Shown: positions 34,982-44,132, counted from the first letter of the stretch. The stretch: DNA of 64,000 nt from Putridiphycobacter roseus (GCF_003234935.1 NZ_QKSB01000007.1:36272-100271); one strand, 5' to 3'. Notes: generated by a model from the sequence alone, not told the origin. Numbers and translations: made by a program.

Positions 34982-35812
34982 ATGTTTAAAAATTTTAGTA
35001 TTCTGTGTTTTGTAGGATTGATTTCATTCCATGGTTTTTCACAAAAAAAACGCTATTTACAATTTTACGGAAACCCAGTGATAAATATGTTTCAAGACCC
35101 AAATACTGAATTTGGGTTAACTTCGGGTCCAAATGTACTTGCAAATTATGCAAAGTTGAGGGCGGGAGAGTTTGGTTTAATGTACCGACGTAAATTTGAC
35201 AACAAAATAAGCTGGGGTGTAGGTATTGGCAGCCGTTTTGATCATTACACAGCTGATATAGCAGTTATAGATGTTTATTATGATCAATATGGGTATGAAC
35301 ATAGAGAAAGTTTAGATGCCCATTTTTTAAATATACAGGTGAACAAAGCTAACTTACGTTTTCAATTTGCCTATGATTTGACTGAAAGAATTGGTCTTGG
35401 CTTAAACCTTAATATTTATGATGCTTATGTTTCTACACCAAACTTTTCAGGTAGAATAAGTACTGGACAAAGTAGTAAAGCCACTTATTTTTCAGGAGAT
35501 TCTACTTGGACTGAATTCAATTACTCATATAATTTAAATATTAATGCAAGCGGGGGTAGCACCACCATTGTACCCGAACTATTTGTCACTGCGGAATTAC
35601 TCAAGGGGCTAAACTTTATTACTGGGGCTAAACTGGGGTTAATGGGTAAAAATAACCGTTATTTTGATATGGTGGTTGAGGGCGTTTTTAGACCAGAATC
35701 AAAAATATACGAAAGCGCAATACTGCATGAGTCTGCCATAACAGCCCAAGATTTTAGTTATTTTATGGGCTTTACTTACGATTTGCAACTCCAGCGGAAA
35801 AATAAAAAATAA
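34982..35812 (+). CDS. Hypothetical outer-membrane beta-barrel protein
   Basis: 276 aa. Signal peptide (MFKNFSILCFVGLISFHGFSQ) followed by a strand-rich mature part with alternating aromatics (ISWGVGIGSRFDHYTADI, LRFQFAYDLTERIGLGLNLNIYD, YFMGFTYDLQL). This resembles Bacteroidota porin-family or OmpW/OmpA-barrel-like proteins, but no family signature is certain. It is convergent with a second barrel-like gene 14 bases away, which is similar in size and general composition but not clearly a paralogue. Function unknown. Confidence 0.6.
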   Translation: MFKNFSILCFVGLISFHGFSQKKRYLQFYGNPVINMFQDPNTEFGLTSGPNVLANYAKLRAGEFGLMYRRKFDNKISWGVGIGSRFDHYTADIAVIDVYYDQYGYEHRESLDAHFLNIQVNKANLRFQFAYDLTERIGLGLNLNIYDAYVSTPNFSGRISTGQSSKATYFSGDSTWTEFNYSYNLNINASGGSTTIVPELFVTAELLKGLNFITGAKLGLMGKNNRYFDMVVEGVFRPESKIYESAILHESAITAQDFSYFMGFTYDLQLQRKNKK

Positions 35813-35826
35813 AGGAGTTTATAAGC

Positions 35827-36579
35827 TTAGAAATTGGCCATTAAATACCTAATTCCAATCTGATAAAAATAGCCACTTTTTCCAAAAGAGGTATAAGCTT
35901 TTTGAGTAGGATAAGCTGTGCTGTGGTATTCGCCATATTGCACGGCATAGTATTTAGTACTGTAAAATAAGGAATAGGAAAGGTAGAGGGATAGCTTATT
36001 CTTAAATTCATAAGCCAATTCACCACCAGCAGAAAGCCCTGAAAATGTATTTGAAATAAACTCGGTAGAAGAAAATATAGAATCCCTTACCGTTGCTATA
36101 GGAACGCCATTTATACTGCCTGAACTTGTTGATCCTCCCCTTTGTCTATACGGAGAATATCCAACTGCGGGCTGACTTATATAACTCACAGAATAACCAA
36201 CAAAGGGTGTAATTTTAAATGACTTTGGTAAATTAAATTGGTATTTTAATTTAAGTCCAAAATTTCTGGCAGTAGCAGGGGTATTCCATGTTGCGTAACC
36301 CCCATTATCATTAGAAGCGCGCAAATAATCGTTATAAAGTCTATGTGTTCCAAAATGGGCATTTATAAAAGTGTTTTTTAGCACTTCCACCCCAACACCA
36401 ATACCAGAAGGTGCCAATGAATATAAATCAGTTGATTTAAATCCATCACCCATTACTGGTGTAATGTCAGTTTTAAATGAAGCCACGCCCGTAAAAAAGT
36501 TTAAATACACCCGCTTTTCTTGGGCATAAGACTGAAACACGAATAAAAGGACTAAAAATGAAGCAGCTATATTTTTCAT
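35827..36579 (-). CDS. Hypothetical outer-membrane beta-barrel protein
   Basis: 250 aa. Signal peptide MKNIAASFLVLLFVFQSYAQ, then strands such as IGVGVEVLKNTFINAHFG, FGLKLKYQFNLPKSFKITPFVGYSVSYIS and LSLYLSYSLFYSTKYY. It ends in an aromatic-rich strand (YFYQIGIRYLMANF) typical of barrel C-termini. It looks like a small outer-membrane barrel with extracellular Ser/Gly-rich loops (GGSTSSGSING). Substrate unknown. The 159-base gap upstream contains no recognised element. Confidence 0.6.
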   Translation of the reverse strand: MKNIAASFLVLLFVFQSYAQEKRVYLNFFTGVASFKTDITPVMGDGFKSTDLYSLAPSGIGVGVEVLKNTFINAHFGTHRLYNDYLRASNDNGGYATWNTPATARNFGLKLKYQFNLPKSFKITPFVGYSVSYISQPAVGYSPYRQRGGSTSSGSINGVPIATVRDSIFSSTEFISNTFSGLSAGGELAYEFKNKLSLYLSYSLFYSTKYYAVQYGEYHSTAYPTQKAYTSFGKSGYFYQIGIRYLMANF

Positions 36580-36738
36580 AGTCGTTTGTTCAATTGCTGA
36601 TACTAAGTTAATGTATTTATTGAAATGGACTGTTTTAAAGTGGGTTGTGGGGGGTAAATTTATGACTTATATTTTTATGGATGTTTGAGCCTTCCAGTCA
36701 ATACTGGTCATGAATAACCAAGCAACTTGCCTAGGCAT

Positions 36739-37275
36739 TTATGCTAACTGTTTAAACAGTGCAATAAAGTCATATTTGTCCTTTCCAATTTGAAAGTCGT
36801 GGTTGCCAATTGGCATAAAACCATTTTTTGAATAAAAATTAATGGCGCGTTCGTTATGGACGAATACAGATAGCCATATTTTTTTAAAACTTTTTTCTTG
36901 GGCCTTTTTTAAAAGCACATTTTGTAATTCAAATCCAATTTTCATTGAAAGGAAATCTTTAAGAACATATATTTTTTGAAGTTGACAGGCACTTTTTTCT
37001 TTGATAAATTCGGTTTGTGAATTCAATTTCAGTTTTGCATACCCAACGGGTAATCTGTCAGCAAATGCAAGCCAATAAATATTATTTGCTTTAGCAATGC
37101 TCTTTTCAATTTTATCAACCGAAAAAGTCAAATCGTAATAATCCAATAATACCTGCTTGTCAGTAAAAAGATGTCCAAAAGTCTCCGTAAAAGTCACCCT
37201 GCCTAACAAGGCAATCAAATTAGCATCTTGCTGAGTTGCTATTCTAATTTTTATGTGAGCAGTTTTATTAATCAT
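36739..37275 (-). CDS. GNAT-family N-acetyltransferase
   Basis: 178 aa GCN5-related acetyltransferase. The acetyl-CoA fold is seen in YAKLKLNSQ, then LQKIYVLKDFLSMKIGFELQNVLLKKAQE (motif A, with the usual Q/RxxGxG/A loosened to SMKIGFE). NERAINFYSKNGFMPIGNHDFQIG follows (motif B), typical of the RimI-like branch. The substrate cannot be read from the sequence. A 72-codon frame ends 7 bases upstream and may be in the same transcript. Confidence 0.85.
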   Translation of the reverse strand: MINKTAHIKIRIATQQDANLIALLGRVTFTETFGHLFTDKQVLLDYYDLTFSVDKIEKSIAKANNIYWLAFADRLPVGYAKLKLNSQTEFIKEKSACQLQKIYVLKDFLSMKIGFELQNVLLKKAQEKSFKKIWLSVFVHNERAINFYSKNGFMPIGNHDFQIGKDKYDFIALFKQLA

Positions 37276-37282
37276 TTGTTGT

Positions 37283-37501
37283 TTACTGTGACTGCATGCG
37301 TCTTTTACCTTGTTTAAGTACTAATTTAGTAAATAAAAAGCGAATAGAAAATCCCTTGAATTTTATAGGTAGGCTAGCATTGGCAATTAAAGAAATAGGT
37401 TGTTGTACTTTATTTTTTTGTTTAGCTAAGCTCAAATGTGTTTTTTTACCCATGCGAACAATTATTTCAACAAGCTCCTCAATATCTTTTTTTCGGCTCA
37501 T
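37283..37501 (-). CDS. Small basic hypothetical protein
   Basis: 72 aa starting at an ATG (MSRKKDIEELVEIIVRMGKK). It is Lys/Arg-rich with no signal or membrane segment and no domain I recognise. Its stop is 7 bases before the GNAT start, which suggests co-transcription. A frame of equal length exists on the opposite strand, so the coding call is uncertain. Confidence 0.4.
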   Translation of the reverse strand: MSRKKDIEELVEIIVRMGKKTHLSLAKQKNKVQQPISLIANASLPIKFKGFSIRFLFTKLVLKQGKRRMQSQ

Positions 37502-37573
37502 GCTAATGTGGATTGTTTAGCTGCAGTGTAAAAAGGCGTTTACAATGCTTTTTACATTTGTGACGTAGTGTGT

Positions 37574-39004
37574 TTATTTATTTATTTTTATGTCCAGTGT
37601 ATTCTTTCCAACGGTGTAAGCATAAGCAGATGAAGGCAAAAACTGAAAATGAACGTCTGCATACTCTACTTCTCCTTCTTTACTAATAGACGTTACAATT
37701 GGTGTCTTAATGTTATTTTCTAGGCAAAATTTAATTAAACTTTTTAATTCTTTTGGTTTTTCAAAATAGCGGTCAGACCACTTTATTTCAAGAGCCCAAA
37801 GAGGCTTCAAGGTATTGTCACTAAGCCCAACCATATCTACTTCGCCATTACTCCATCTAGCATAATATGGGGTAAACCAGTCCCTATGCATCCATTGAGC
37901 AAATATGGCTGTCTCAACCATGTTGCCAATCATTTCATCAGTAGATGTTATAGGAGTGAATAATGCACTTCTTAATGAAGGATTTGTAAGGTAAATTTTA
38001 AAAAAATTATCTCGTTTGAATCTTTTCCCACTTTGATCAATTCGTTTTACTTGCTTAATAAGGAATGCAGCTTCTAAGTATTCAATATACTTTTTTAGTG
38101 TGTTTTTAGGTACTTGAGATTGCTTGCTTAAAGTCTCTAGTGAAAATTCGCCGCCACTGTTATAAGCAATTGTTGTGAACAAAGAATATAGTTCTCTTGT
38201 ATCACTTATGCCGTATAGACTTGGTAAATCCCGAAGTATAACTTTATCCACAATATCTTGTCTAATATATCGACCAGGGTTGGCTTGAATTTTTTCAGAT
38301 AATATTACTTCTGGATAACCTCCAAAATTGATATAATCCAAAAAATGCTTGTTGAGTTCATCTAAATGACTTGTAGAGTAAAATTCAGTCTGTTTATTGT
38401 TCCATTTGAGCTGTATAGGTTTAATTAATCTGTCTAAACCTTTTAAAGATATGTATTCATTAAAGGTTAGTGGAGGGAGTAAAAAGTCCGTAAATCGACC
38501 CGCCCCACTTTCATTACTCGCAAATTTTAAGGCAGCTGCTGCTGATCCAGAGACAATGAATTTATCTTTTCTATAACTATCTACCAAAGATTTTAAGTGC
38601 ACTTCCCAGTCTCTACAGTACTGTATTTCATCAAATATTATGTGCCAATCAGATTTATCAGTCAGACCAGTCGCTTCTTTTGAATAATTAAAAAGTTGTT
38701 CAAGAGAGATATTGTTATAGATAGGGTTTTCAATGGTTATAAATATAATTTTTTTTGGATTTGCTCCATTTTCGATTAGTTCCTGAACCATATGATAAAG
38801 CATAACCGTTTTTCCAACTCTTCTTGGCCCCATCAGAACCACAGCTCTTCTAACATCTCTTTCTTTTACTAATGGTTTGAATAGTTCAAAATATAATCTG
38901 CGAGGCATTTCATTGTAATCAGCTTCAATTTCACCTTCAATCCACCATGGATTTTCGAAGCGAATACGGTCTAATACTTGGTCTTTGGAGATTTCTCTTA
39001 TCAT
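37574..39004 (-). CDS. AAA-family ATPase with DUF4143 domain
   Basis: 476 aa from the ATG at 39004 (MIREISKD); an in-frame TTG seven codons upstream is rejected. The N-terminal AAA_14 ATPase has Walker A GPRRVGKT (about 59-66), Walker B IIFDEIQ (about 122-128) and the sensor region FIVSGSAAAAL. A winged-helix-like segment follows (LETLSKQSQVPKNTLKKYIEYLEAAFLI). The C-terminal DUF4143 part has a nuclease-like WSNGEVDMVGL...ALEIKWSDR pattern (D...ExK). This family is widespread, mobile and of unknown role, possibly linked to defence or DNA handling. It stands alone. Confidence 0.87.
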   Translation of the reverse strand: MIREISKDQVLDRIRFENPWWIEGEIEADYNEMPRRLYFELFKPLVKERDVRRAVVLMGPRRVGKTVMLYHMVQELIENGANPKKIIFITIENPIYNNISLEQLFNYSKEATGLTDKSDWHIIFDEIQYCRDWEVHLKSLVDSYRKDKFIVSGSAAAALKFASNESGAGRFTDFLLPPLTFNEYISLKGLDRLIKPIQLKWNNKQTEFYSTSHLDELNKHFLDYINFGGYPEVILSEKIQANPGRYIRQDIVDKVILRDLPSLYGISDTRELYSLFTTIAYNSGGEFSLETLSKQSQVPKNTLKKYIEYLEAAFLIKQVKRIDQSGKRFKRDNFFKIYLTNPSLRSALFTPITSTDEMIGNMVETAIFAQWMHRDWFTPYYARWSNGEVDMVGLSDNTLKPLWALEIKWSDRYFEKPKELKSLIKFCLENNIKTPIVTSISKEGEVEYADVHFQFLPSSAYAYTVGKNTLDIKINK

Positions 39005-39361
39005 TTTGTGCTTATTTCGAAACAAATATACAAAATAGAGTCAAACAAATGACCTTATTTTGGCATAAATAACTTTTTAAGAAAAAACTAAGTTTCTGGA
39101 ATTCTTATTTTCGAATATTCTACAAACTGTGGGTATAAACCAAAAGTTACTTATAAAACACTTATGTATTTTGTTGGTCTTGATTTAAATATAATTATAA
39201 ACAATGGATAACAGTTGCTTTTAAGTGCTGTTTTACTGAGTGACATGTATTTTACCTGTTGTACACGCTCTTCTTCAAATGCTTTTTTGTAAGCATAGTC
39301 ACCTTATATTAATACCGAAAAGGGTTTAAGTTTTGTGTTTTCAGAATTCGAAGACGGTGTT

Positions 39362-39394
39362 TGCGATATCCGTGACCTTGTTTCGGAAATCGCA
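39362..39394. repeat. Long hairpin
   Basis: TGCGATATCCG (39362-39372) pairs with CGGAAATCGCA (39384-39394) with one A-A mismatch, and pairing can continue weakly toward a CTT loop. Function unknown. Confidence 0.6.
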
Positions 39395-39401
39395 TTTGAA
39401 G

Positions 39402-39428
39402 AAATCCGCAACACTGTTGCGGATTTTT
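39402..39428. terminator. Perfect hairpin, possible terminator
   Basis: AAATCCGCAAC (39402-39412), loop ACT, GTTGCGGATTT (39416-39426), then TT. A perfect 11-bp stem with A-rich and T-rich outer ends, so it could stop transcription on either strand. It shares the core TCCG...CGGA with the hairpin just before it. Confidence 0.5.
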
Positions 39429-39492
39429 GATAGGTTATAAAAAACCGTCTCATTTTCTCTAAGTTATCTACCGAAAACTTTTTTTATGCTGG

Positions 39493-39674
39493 CTTCCTCC
39501 CTTGAGGGAGGATCGAGGTGGGTGACTTTATAAAATTTTAAATTTGAGTCGGCAACTTACTCCTGCAAATCACCTGTCATTAAAACGTTAATACCTGTTT
39601 TATAAAAGAGTGCATTGCTATTTTTTAAGCTTTTTCCAAGGTCACCTCCCTCTGTCCTTCCTCATGGAGGGAAG
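39493..39674. repeat. Imperfect inverted repeat, MITE/REP-like
   Basis: Arms 39493-39526 and 39641-39674 are inverted copies matching at 26 of 34 positions, spaced by 114 bases. The left arm itself folds (CCTCCC TTGA GGGAGG). GC-rich short repeats of this flavour are scattered in Bacteroidota genomes. No transposase lies inside. Confidence 0.55.
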
Positions 39675-39693
39675 TATTTGATTAATAATGTAT

Positions 39694-42600
39694 TTACTTT
39701 ATTATCTCAACAAACTCACCAATAGTGACCAACCCTTCACACTCTTCCGCATTAATAATGATATCTTTATATGTCGAGTCAGTGGAATTTGGTTTTAATA
39801 CAATCTCATAATGCTGCCAACCTTCTTCCGAAACGGTTTTTTGACTGGTGTATGTTTTTACTGTGAATGCAGAGTTAAAATCTTGGTCCTGTATATCATA
39901 ATTTTCAATAAGAAGTATTTTTCCATTACGAGTGCCACCGCTATACTTCTTAAAAATGCAAATTGAACCATTAGGAATTCTTCTATTCATAGATTCGCCT
40001 ACAACTTTACATGCGAAATATTCATCTTTTGAATATTTTTCTGGGACAGAAATCAGTTCATACTCTTTGTCTTGCTGCATCTCACTAAAATTACCTGCTG
40101 CTGCATGAAAATTGTAAAGCGGTATTTTGCAAGTTGGTTTTTCTATAATTTTGCCACGTGTTTCAAGATTCAGTTCCGTTTCAAGATTGACTTTGTTATC
40201 CGTTTCTTTTAAATTTGTTGTGATATACTTGTAAATGTTTTCAACTACAGGTTGTTCTAGTTGAAATCTAAAATGAACAATTGGAGTTAACGAATCTGGC
40301 ATTACTGTTTGTTTTGTAGACTCAGGTTTTACAGTAACATCTCCCATATAGTAGAAATTTCTATCCTTGTTTTTTTTGGCGTCTTCCTTTATAACAAAGA
40401 GTAGAATTCTTTCTGATTTGATAACTCCTTGAATTTCCGAGCTAGATAGTTTTCTGTTGGATCTTGATTCCCAAGCAAACTCTGAAGGGCTAATAAAGCG
40501 GTCATTATAGTTTATTGAATCCTCAATATCATCTGATTTATTATACGTAACGAAGCATGGAGTAGTTTTTTCCACAGTTCTGTAACCATAAACTGTACTG
40601 CTAATATCTTTTTCCCAGTTTAACAATCGACATACATCTTTACGACTATATTTATTGTAAAGAATAAGGCCATTATTATAGTTTTGTCTATTAAATGAAT
40701 GCTCAAAAGTTTCTATTGAATAGTTTATTGAATCTAAAAGAAAGGCTTTAAAAGTTTTATTGTTTAATATAATTTGAAAGTCAGGATGAAAAGATAGTAC
40801 GTTATTATTTTCAATGATGATATTCTCTTTCTTTCTAACAAAATCAAAATTTATATTTCTAATGCATGAATCAATAGTTTTTCTTTGTATTTCATATTTA
40901 TATCTTTCTAAAATATTTATTTGAAATTCAATAATTTTTAAGTTCTTGGATTCAAGTAATTTTTTTAAGATGAAACTTTCTTCAATTCTTTTTGCATTAT
41001 TAATCTCTTTTGAAAATAATTCCATTAAGCTTATTTCTTTATCAGAAAGTTCATTGGTAAATTCTTTTTCAATTTTCAGAATGAAATTGTAATATGATTT
41101 AGAAGATTCCACGTATAGGTATGGGTCTCTAGATCCATGTTCTAAAAAATCCATCATTAGTGGAATTCTTCCCAACTTATACTTTAACAATGTGTAATCA
41201 TTTCTTAAATCTAAATATTTCCGCATATTAGCAGAATTAATTGCGTCGAATATTTTTTCTTTTGAGATTCTATCAAAGTTAATAGTTGATGAGCCAGGTA
41301 TCATTGCACTTCCTTCAGATATTAATTTTCTTAAGGAATCCTTATTGTAAGAATTGTCTCCATATAGCGCTATGGGAATTAGATAGTTATTTGAATAATT
41401 ACCAATAAAGTCGATAACTGTAACATAATCTTTACCATCTGTTTTTCTTAACCCTCTTCCAAGTTGTTGAATAAATATGATAGATGAGTCTGTTGGCCTC
41501 AACATTATGATTTGATTAATTTTTGGAATATCAATTCCTTCATTAAAAATATCTATTGTAAAAATATAATCTAGTTTGTCATTTAAATCATCAGACTCCA
41601 GTCTTTCAATAGCATTTTTTCTTAACCCTTCTGCATCATCTCCAGTTAATGAAACTGTTTTTAATCCCTTACTATTAAACTTCATTGACAACTCTACGGC
41701 TTCTTCTTTTTTAGAGCAAAAAATAAGGCCTCTTGTTATTCCATTATCACTTCCATATAAGTTTGCATTGGTTATAATTTTGTCTACCCTTTCATCAGCA
41801 GTTAGAAAATTAAAATCTTTTTCATTTTCATAAATTGCTTCATTAACAGTTAAATCGGATACGCCAAAATAATGGAATGGAGCTAGCATTTCTTCTTCCA
41901 TTGCTCTATTAAGTCTTATCTCATATGCGATATTATGGTCAAAAAGACTAAAGATATCATTTCCGTCAGTCCTTTCGGGTGTAGCTGTCATCCCAAGAAG
42001 GAAATTAGGTGTGAAATAATCAAGCAGTCTTAGATACGAATCTGCCCCTGACCTGTGTGATTCATCTATGATAATATAATCGAAATGCTTCTTAGCAAAT
42101 TGGCTCAAATTTTCACTTTTAGATATAGTTTGTACAGTTGAAAATATAAAATCTTTACCAAGTTCCTTTTTGTTCCCAGAGTACAATCCCATACTTTTTG
42201 AGATACCAAAGATGGATTTGAATGTTTCTAATGATTTTTCAGCAATAGTACGTCTATGTACAACAAATAATAGTTTTTTTGGCTGAAATGCTTTGGCATC
42301 AAAAGCAGATAAATAAGTTTTCCCTGTCCCAGTCGCAGAAATCAAAAGTGCTTTTGTTTTATTTTCACTTCTAAGTTTCTTAATATTTTCTAAGGCCTCA
42401 ATCTGCATTGAATTTGGCTTTATTTCTTTCGGTTTCAACTTGTGACTTGCTTCATTATAGAAGAGTTTCTGTTTATTATAAGTCTCCTCATATTCAACAA
42501 TAAAATCTTCATTAACAGCTATTCCTAAGTTAAAGTCATCATTGAATTCAGACAGAACTTTTTCAGCAATTTCACTTGAATGAGTTGCAGAAACTTTCAA

Positions 42601-43065
42601 ATTCCATTCTTTATTCTGGGATAAAGCACTTCCAGTCAAATTGCTGCTGCCAACGATTAGATTATAATGTTCATCTGTTTTAAATAAATAACCTTTTGAA
42701 TGAGAATTGGAATTAGTAGCAATTCGCAATTCAATATTTCTATATTTTAATAATTTTCGTAATGCTTCTGGTTGAGTAAAGTTTAAATATTGTGAAACAA
42801 TAATTTTTCCTTTTATCCCTTTTTCTTCTAGAGATTCTAAGGCATTTCTTAAAGATATAACTCCATCAGCTGTTGCAAATGCTACTGAAATAAAAAATGA
42901 ATTGCACTTTTCTAGTTCTGAAATAATAGTTGATAAAACTTTTTTCTTTGGCTTTTTGCTGTTTACCAAAAGTTCAGGTCGATAGAGTATTTCTGAATTT
43001 ATTGATTTATCTATAAATCCAGTTTGTAAACTTTTTTCAAAATCGTCAAGAAGAAATTTAGTCAT
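39694..43065 (-). CDS. PLD-nuclease / SF2 helicase / DUF3427-type protein with C-terminal LexA-like protease
   Basis: 1123 aa, probably cytoplasmic. A phospholipase-D-type nuclease domain (about 1-180) has the HxK motif HSKGYLF at 122-128 and GSSN at 139-142. An SF2 helicase core follows with Walker A ATGTGKT (244-250), DESH (334-337), TATPER (360-365) and QQLGRGLRK (533-541). A DUF3427-like region spans about 590-960. The last 142 residues form an S24/LexA peptidase: AAAG (cleavable Ala990-Gly991), VVGESMNRRIPNG (Ser1025) and FTVKTY (Lys1070). The 35-residue Ala-Gly to Ser distance equals that of E. coli LexA. The start overlaps the NUDIX stop by 8 bases. A defence or damage-response role is inferred. 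Confidence 0.85.
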   Translation of the reverse strand: MTKFLLDDFEKSLQTGFIDKSINSEILYRPELLVNSKKPKKKVLSTIISELEKCNSFFISVAFATADGVISLRNALESLEEKGIKGKIIVSQYLNFTQPEALRKLLKYRNIELRIATNSNSHSKGYLFKTDEHYNLIVGSSNLTGSALSQNKEWNLKVSATHSSEIAEKVLSEFNDDFNLGIAVNEDFIVEYEETYNKQKLFYNEASHKLKPKEIKPNSMQIEALENIKKLRSENKTKALLISATGTGKTYLSAFDAKAFQPKKLLFVVHRRTIAEKSLETFKSIFGISKSMGLYSGNKKELGKDFIFSTVQTISKSENLSQFAKKHFDYIIIDESHRSGADSYLRLLDYFTPNFLLGMTATPERTDGNDIFSLFDHNIAYEIRLNRAMEEEMLAPFHYFGVSDLTVNEAIYENEKDFNFLTADERVDKIITNANLYGSDNGITRGLIFCSKKEEAVELSMKFNSKGLKTVSLTGDDAEGLRKNAIERLESDDLNDKLDYIFTIDIFNEGIDIPKINQIIMLRPTDSSIIFIQQLGRGLRKTDGKDYVTVIDFIGNYSNNYLIPIALYGDNSYNKDSLRKLISEGSAMIPGSSTINFDRISKEKIFDAINSANMRKYLDLRNDYTLLKYKLGRIPLMMDFLEHGSRDPYLYVESSKSYYNFILKIEKEFTNELSDKEISLMELFSKEINNAKRIEESFILKKLLESKNLKIIEFQINILERYKYEIQRKTIDSCIRNINFDFVRKKENIIIENNNVLSFHPDFQIILNNKTFKAFLLDSINYSIETFEHSFNRQNYNNGLILYNKYSRKDVCRLLNWEKDISSTVYGYRTVEKTTPCFVTYNKSDDIEDSINYNDRFISPSEFAWESRSNRKLSSSEIQGVIKSERILLFVIKEDAKKNKDRNFYYMGDVTVKPESTKQTVMPDSLTPIVHFRFQLEQPVVENIYKYITTNLKETDNKVNLETELNLETRGKIIEKPTCKIPLYNFHAAAGNFSEMQQDKEYELISVPEKYSKDEYFACKVVGESMNRRIPNGSICIFKKYSGGTRNGKILLIENYDIQDQDFNSAFTVKTYTSQKTVSEEGWQHYEIVLKPNSTDSTYKDIIINAEECEGLVTIGEFVEIIK

Positions 43066-43453
43066 TTTTTACAAGTTTATTTACAATTGGTACATCAGCA
43101 GCAGCCCAATCTAATTTATTTAAATCTTCTTTTTTTAGCCATTGATGAGAAATATGCTCATTTAGTGTTAAAAGCTTTGAGTCAGCAATACAGATAAAGC
43201 TATGCATTGTAAGCTCAAAATCGGGATATTGATGCACCACTGTTAAGAAATGGTCATTTATAATTGGGTGGATAATTAACTCTTCTATTAATTCCCTTTT
43301 AAGCGCTTCTTTTTTTGTTTCTCCAACCTCAATTTTTCCCCCTGGGAATTCGAATTTTTTAGAAATATAATCTAATTTACTTTCTGCTCTTTGTACGCAA
43401 AGTATGAGATCTTCGTATTTTATAATTGCTGCAACTACTTCAACTTTTTTCAT
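43058..43453 (-). CDS. NUDIX hydrolase (MutT-like)
   Basis: 131 aa. The Nudix box GGKIEVGETKKEALKRELIEEL at about residues 38-59 matches GX5EX7REUXEE. The short MutT-like form with QRAESKLDYISKKFEFPGGK suggests a nucleoside-triphosphate pyrophosphohydrolase that cleans oxidised or unusual nucleotides. The stop overlaps the start of the PLD-helicase gene by 8 bases (ATGACTAA), so the two are translated together. I recall NUDIX genes next to DUF3427 helicases elsewhere, but cannot check this here. It is the first gene of the pair. Confidence 0.92.
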   Translation of the reverse strand: MKKVEVVAAIIKYEDLILCVQRAESKLDYISKKFEFPGGKIEVGETKKEALKRELIEELIIHPIINDHFLTVVHQYPDFELTMHSFICIADSKLLTLNEHISHQWLKKEDLNKLDWAAADVPIVNKLVKND

Positions 43454-43676
43454 TAATTGTTCATTTAACGGCGTCTAATAAAATAACCAGTTGTACAGTA
43501 ATTTTATAGAATAAGCTATCAATCGTCTAAATTAACAAAACAAATAAAAACTAAGTACTTAGAGTTCATAAAAGTAATGATTATTCAGTCATTTTTCACC
43601 TTCAATAATTCAAATATCGTTTCCTACCCAATTCACCATATTTTTTCAAAGAATGAATTTACAACCCATAAAAAAA

Positions 43677-43701
43677 GGGAGTGAAAACACTTTCCACTCC
43701 C
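43677..43701 (-). terminator. Terminator of the small gene at 43727-43954
   Basis: On the minus strand GGGAGTG and CACTCCC form a 7-bp stem around an 11-base loop with partial inner pairing, followed by seven T residues. It lies 26 bases after the stop codon. Confidence 0.85.
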
Positions 43702-43726
43702 TTAGGTATTAATTATTAATGCTTGC

Positions 43727-43954
43727 TTATAGTCCTAAATTTGGTCGGCCGTATAGCCTCAATTCTATTTTCTTTTTTTTGGATGTAATTCGTTTCATCA
43801 CGTCCATTAATTTAGGAGACTTTGTTTTTTTATAAATTTCATTAATTGCTAATACTAGTCGTTTTGCCTCTTTTGATGCCATTATTCTATCACTTGTTGA
43901 CATGTGGCTCATTTTAGCATTTTCAAATGCTGTTGCTTCTTTTATAATGTCCAT
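43727..43954 (-). CDS. Small basic hypothetical protein
   Basis: 75 aa from the ATG at 43954 (MDIIKEATAFENAKMSHMS); a longer frame from a TTG is possible but less likely. It is helical and Lys-rich, with the motif SDRIMASKEAKRLVLAINEIYKK and the ending GRPNLGL. I do not recognise a family. A strong intrinsic terminator directly after the stop supports that this is a real transcribed gene. The neighbours are the NUDIX/helicase pair downstream and an MFS transporter upstream, neither obviously related. Confidence 0.6.
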   Translation of the reverse strand: MDIIKEATAFENAKMSHMSTSDRIMASKEAKRLVLAINEIYKKTKSPKLMDVMKRITSKKKKIELRLYGRPNLGL

Positions 43955-44132
43955 TTCTTTATTGTTTGATGTTTTTATCAAAAATAACGATAATGAGGTT
44001 AAGGTTCACTATTTTAATTATTAATAAACCTTAATTTTTAAGGCTTTGTTACAGGTTGCTTTCTAAAATGCAGGCCTTTTAATAAAAGTGAATGCCATAA
44101 AAACATCCGTTATTTGAAAGGGCGGATAGTGG

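Larger units (their letters stand above)
39005..39693. other. 689-base intergenic stretch with hairpins and an inverted repeat
   Basis: No gene of credible length. It contains two adjacent hairpins (39362-39426) and an imperfect inverted repeat (39493-39674), listed separately. The first 300 bases look like unconstrained AT-rich sequence, perhaps a decayed gene, but I could not recognise a remnant. Confidence 0.6.

Noticed and set aside
37296..37520. 74-codon frame opposite the small basic gene
   Set aside because: No conserved-looking features, and the minus-strand frame is better placed just upstream of the GNAT gene.
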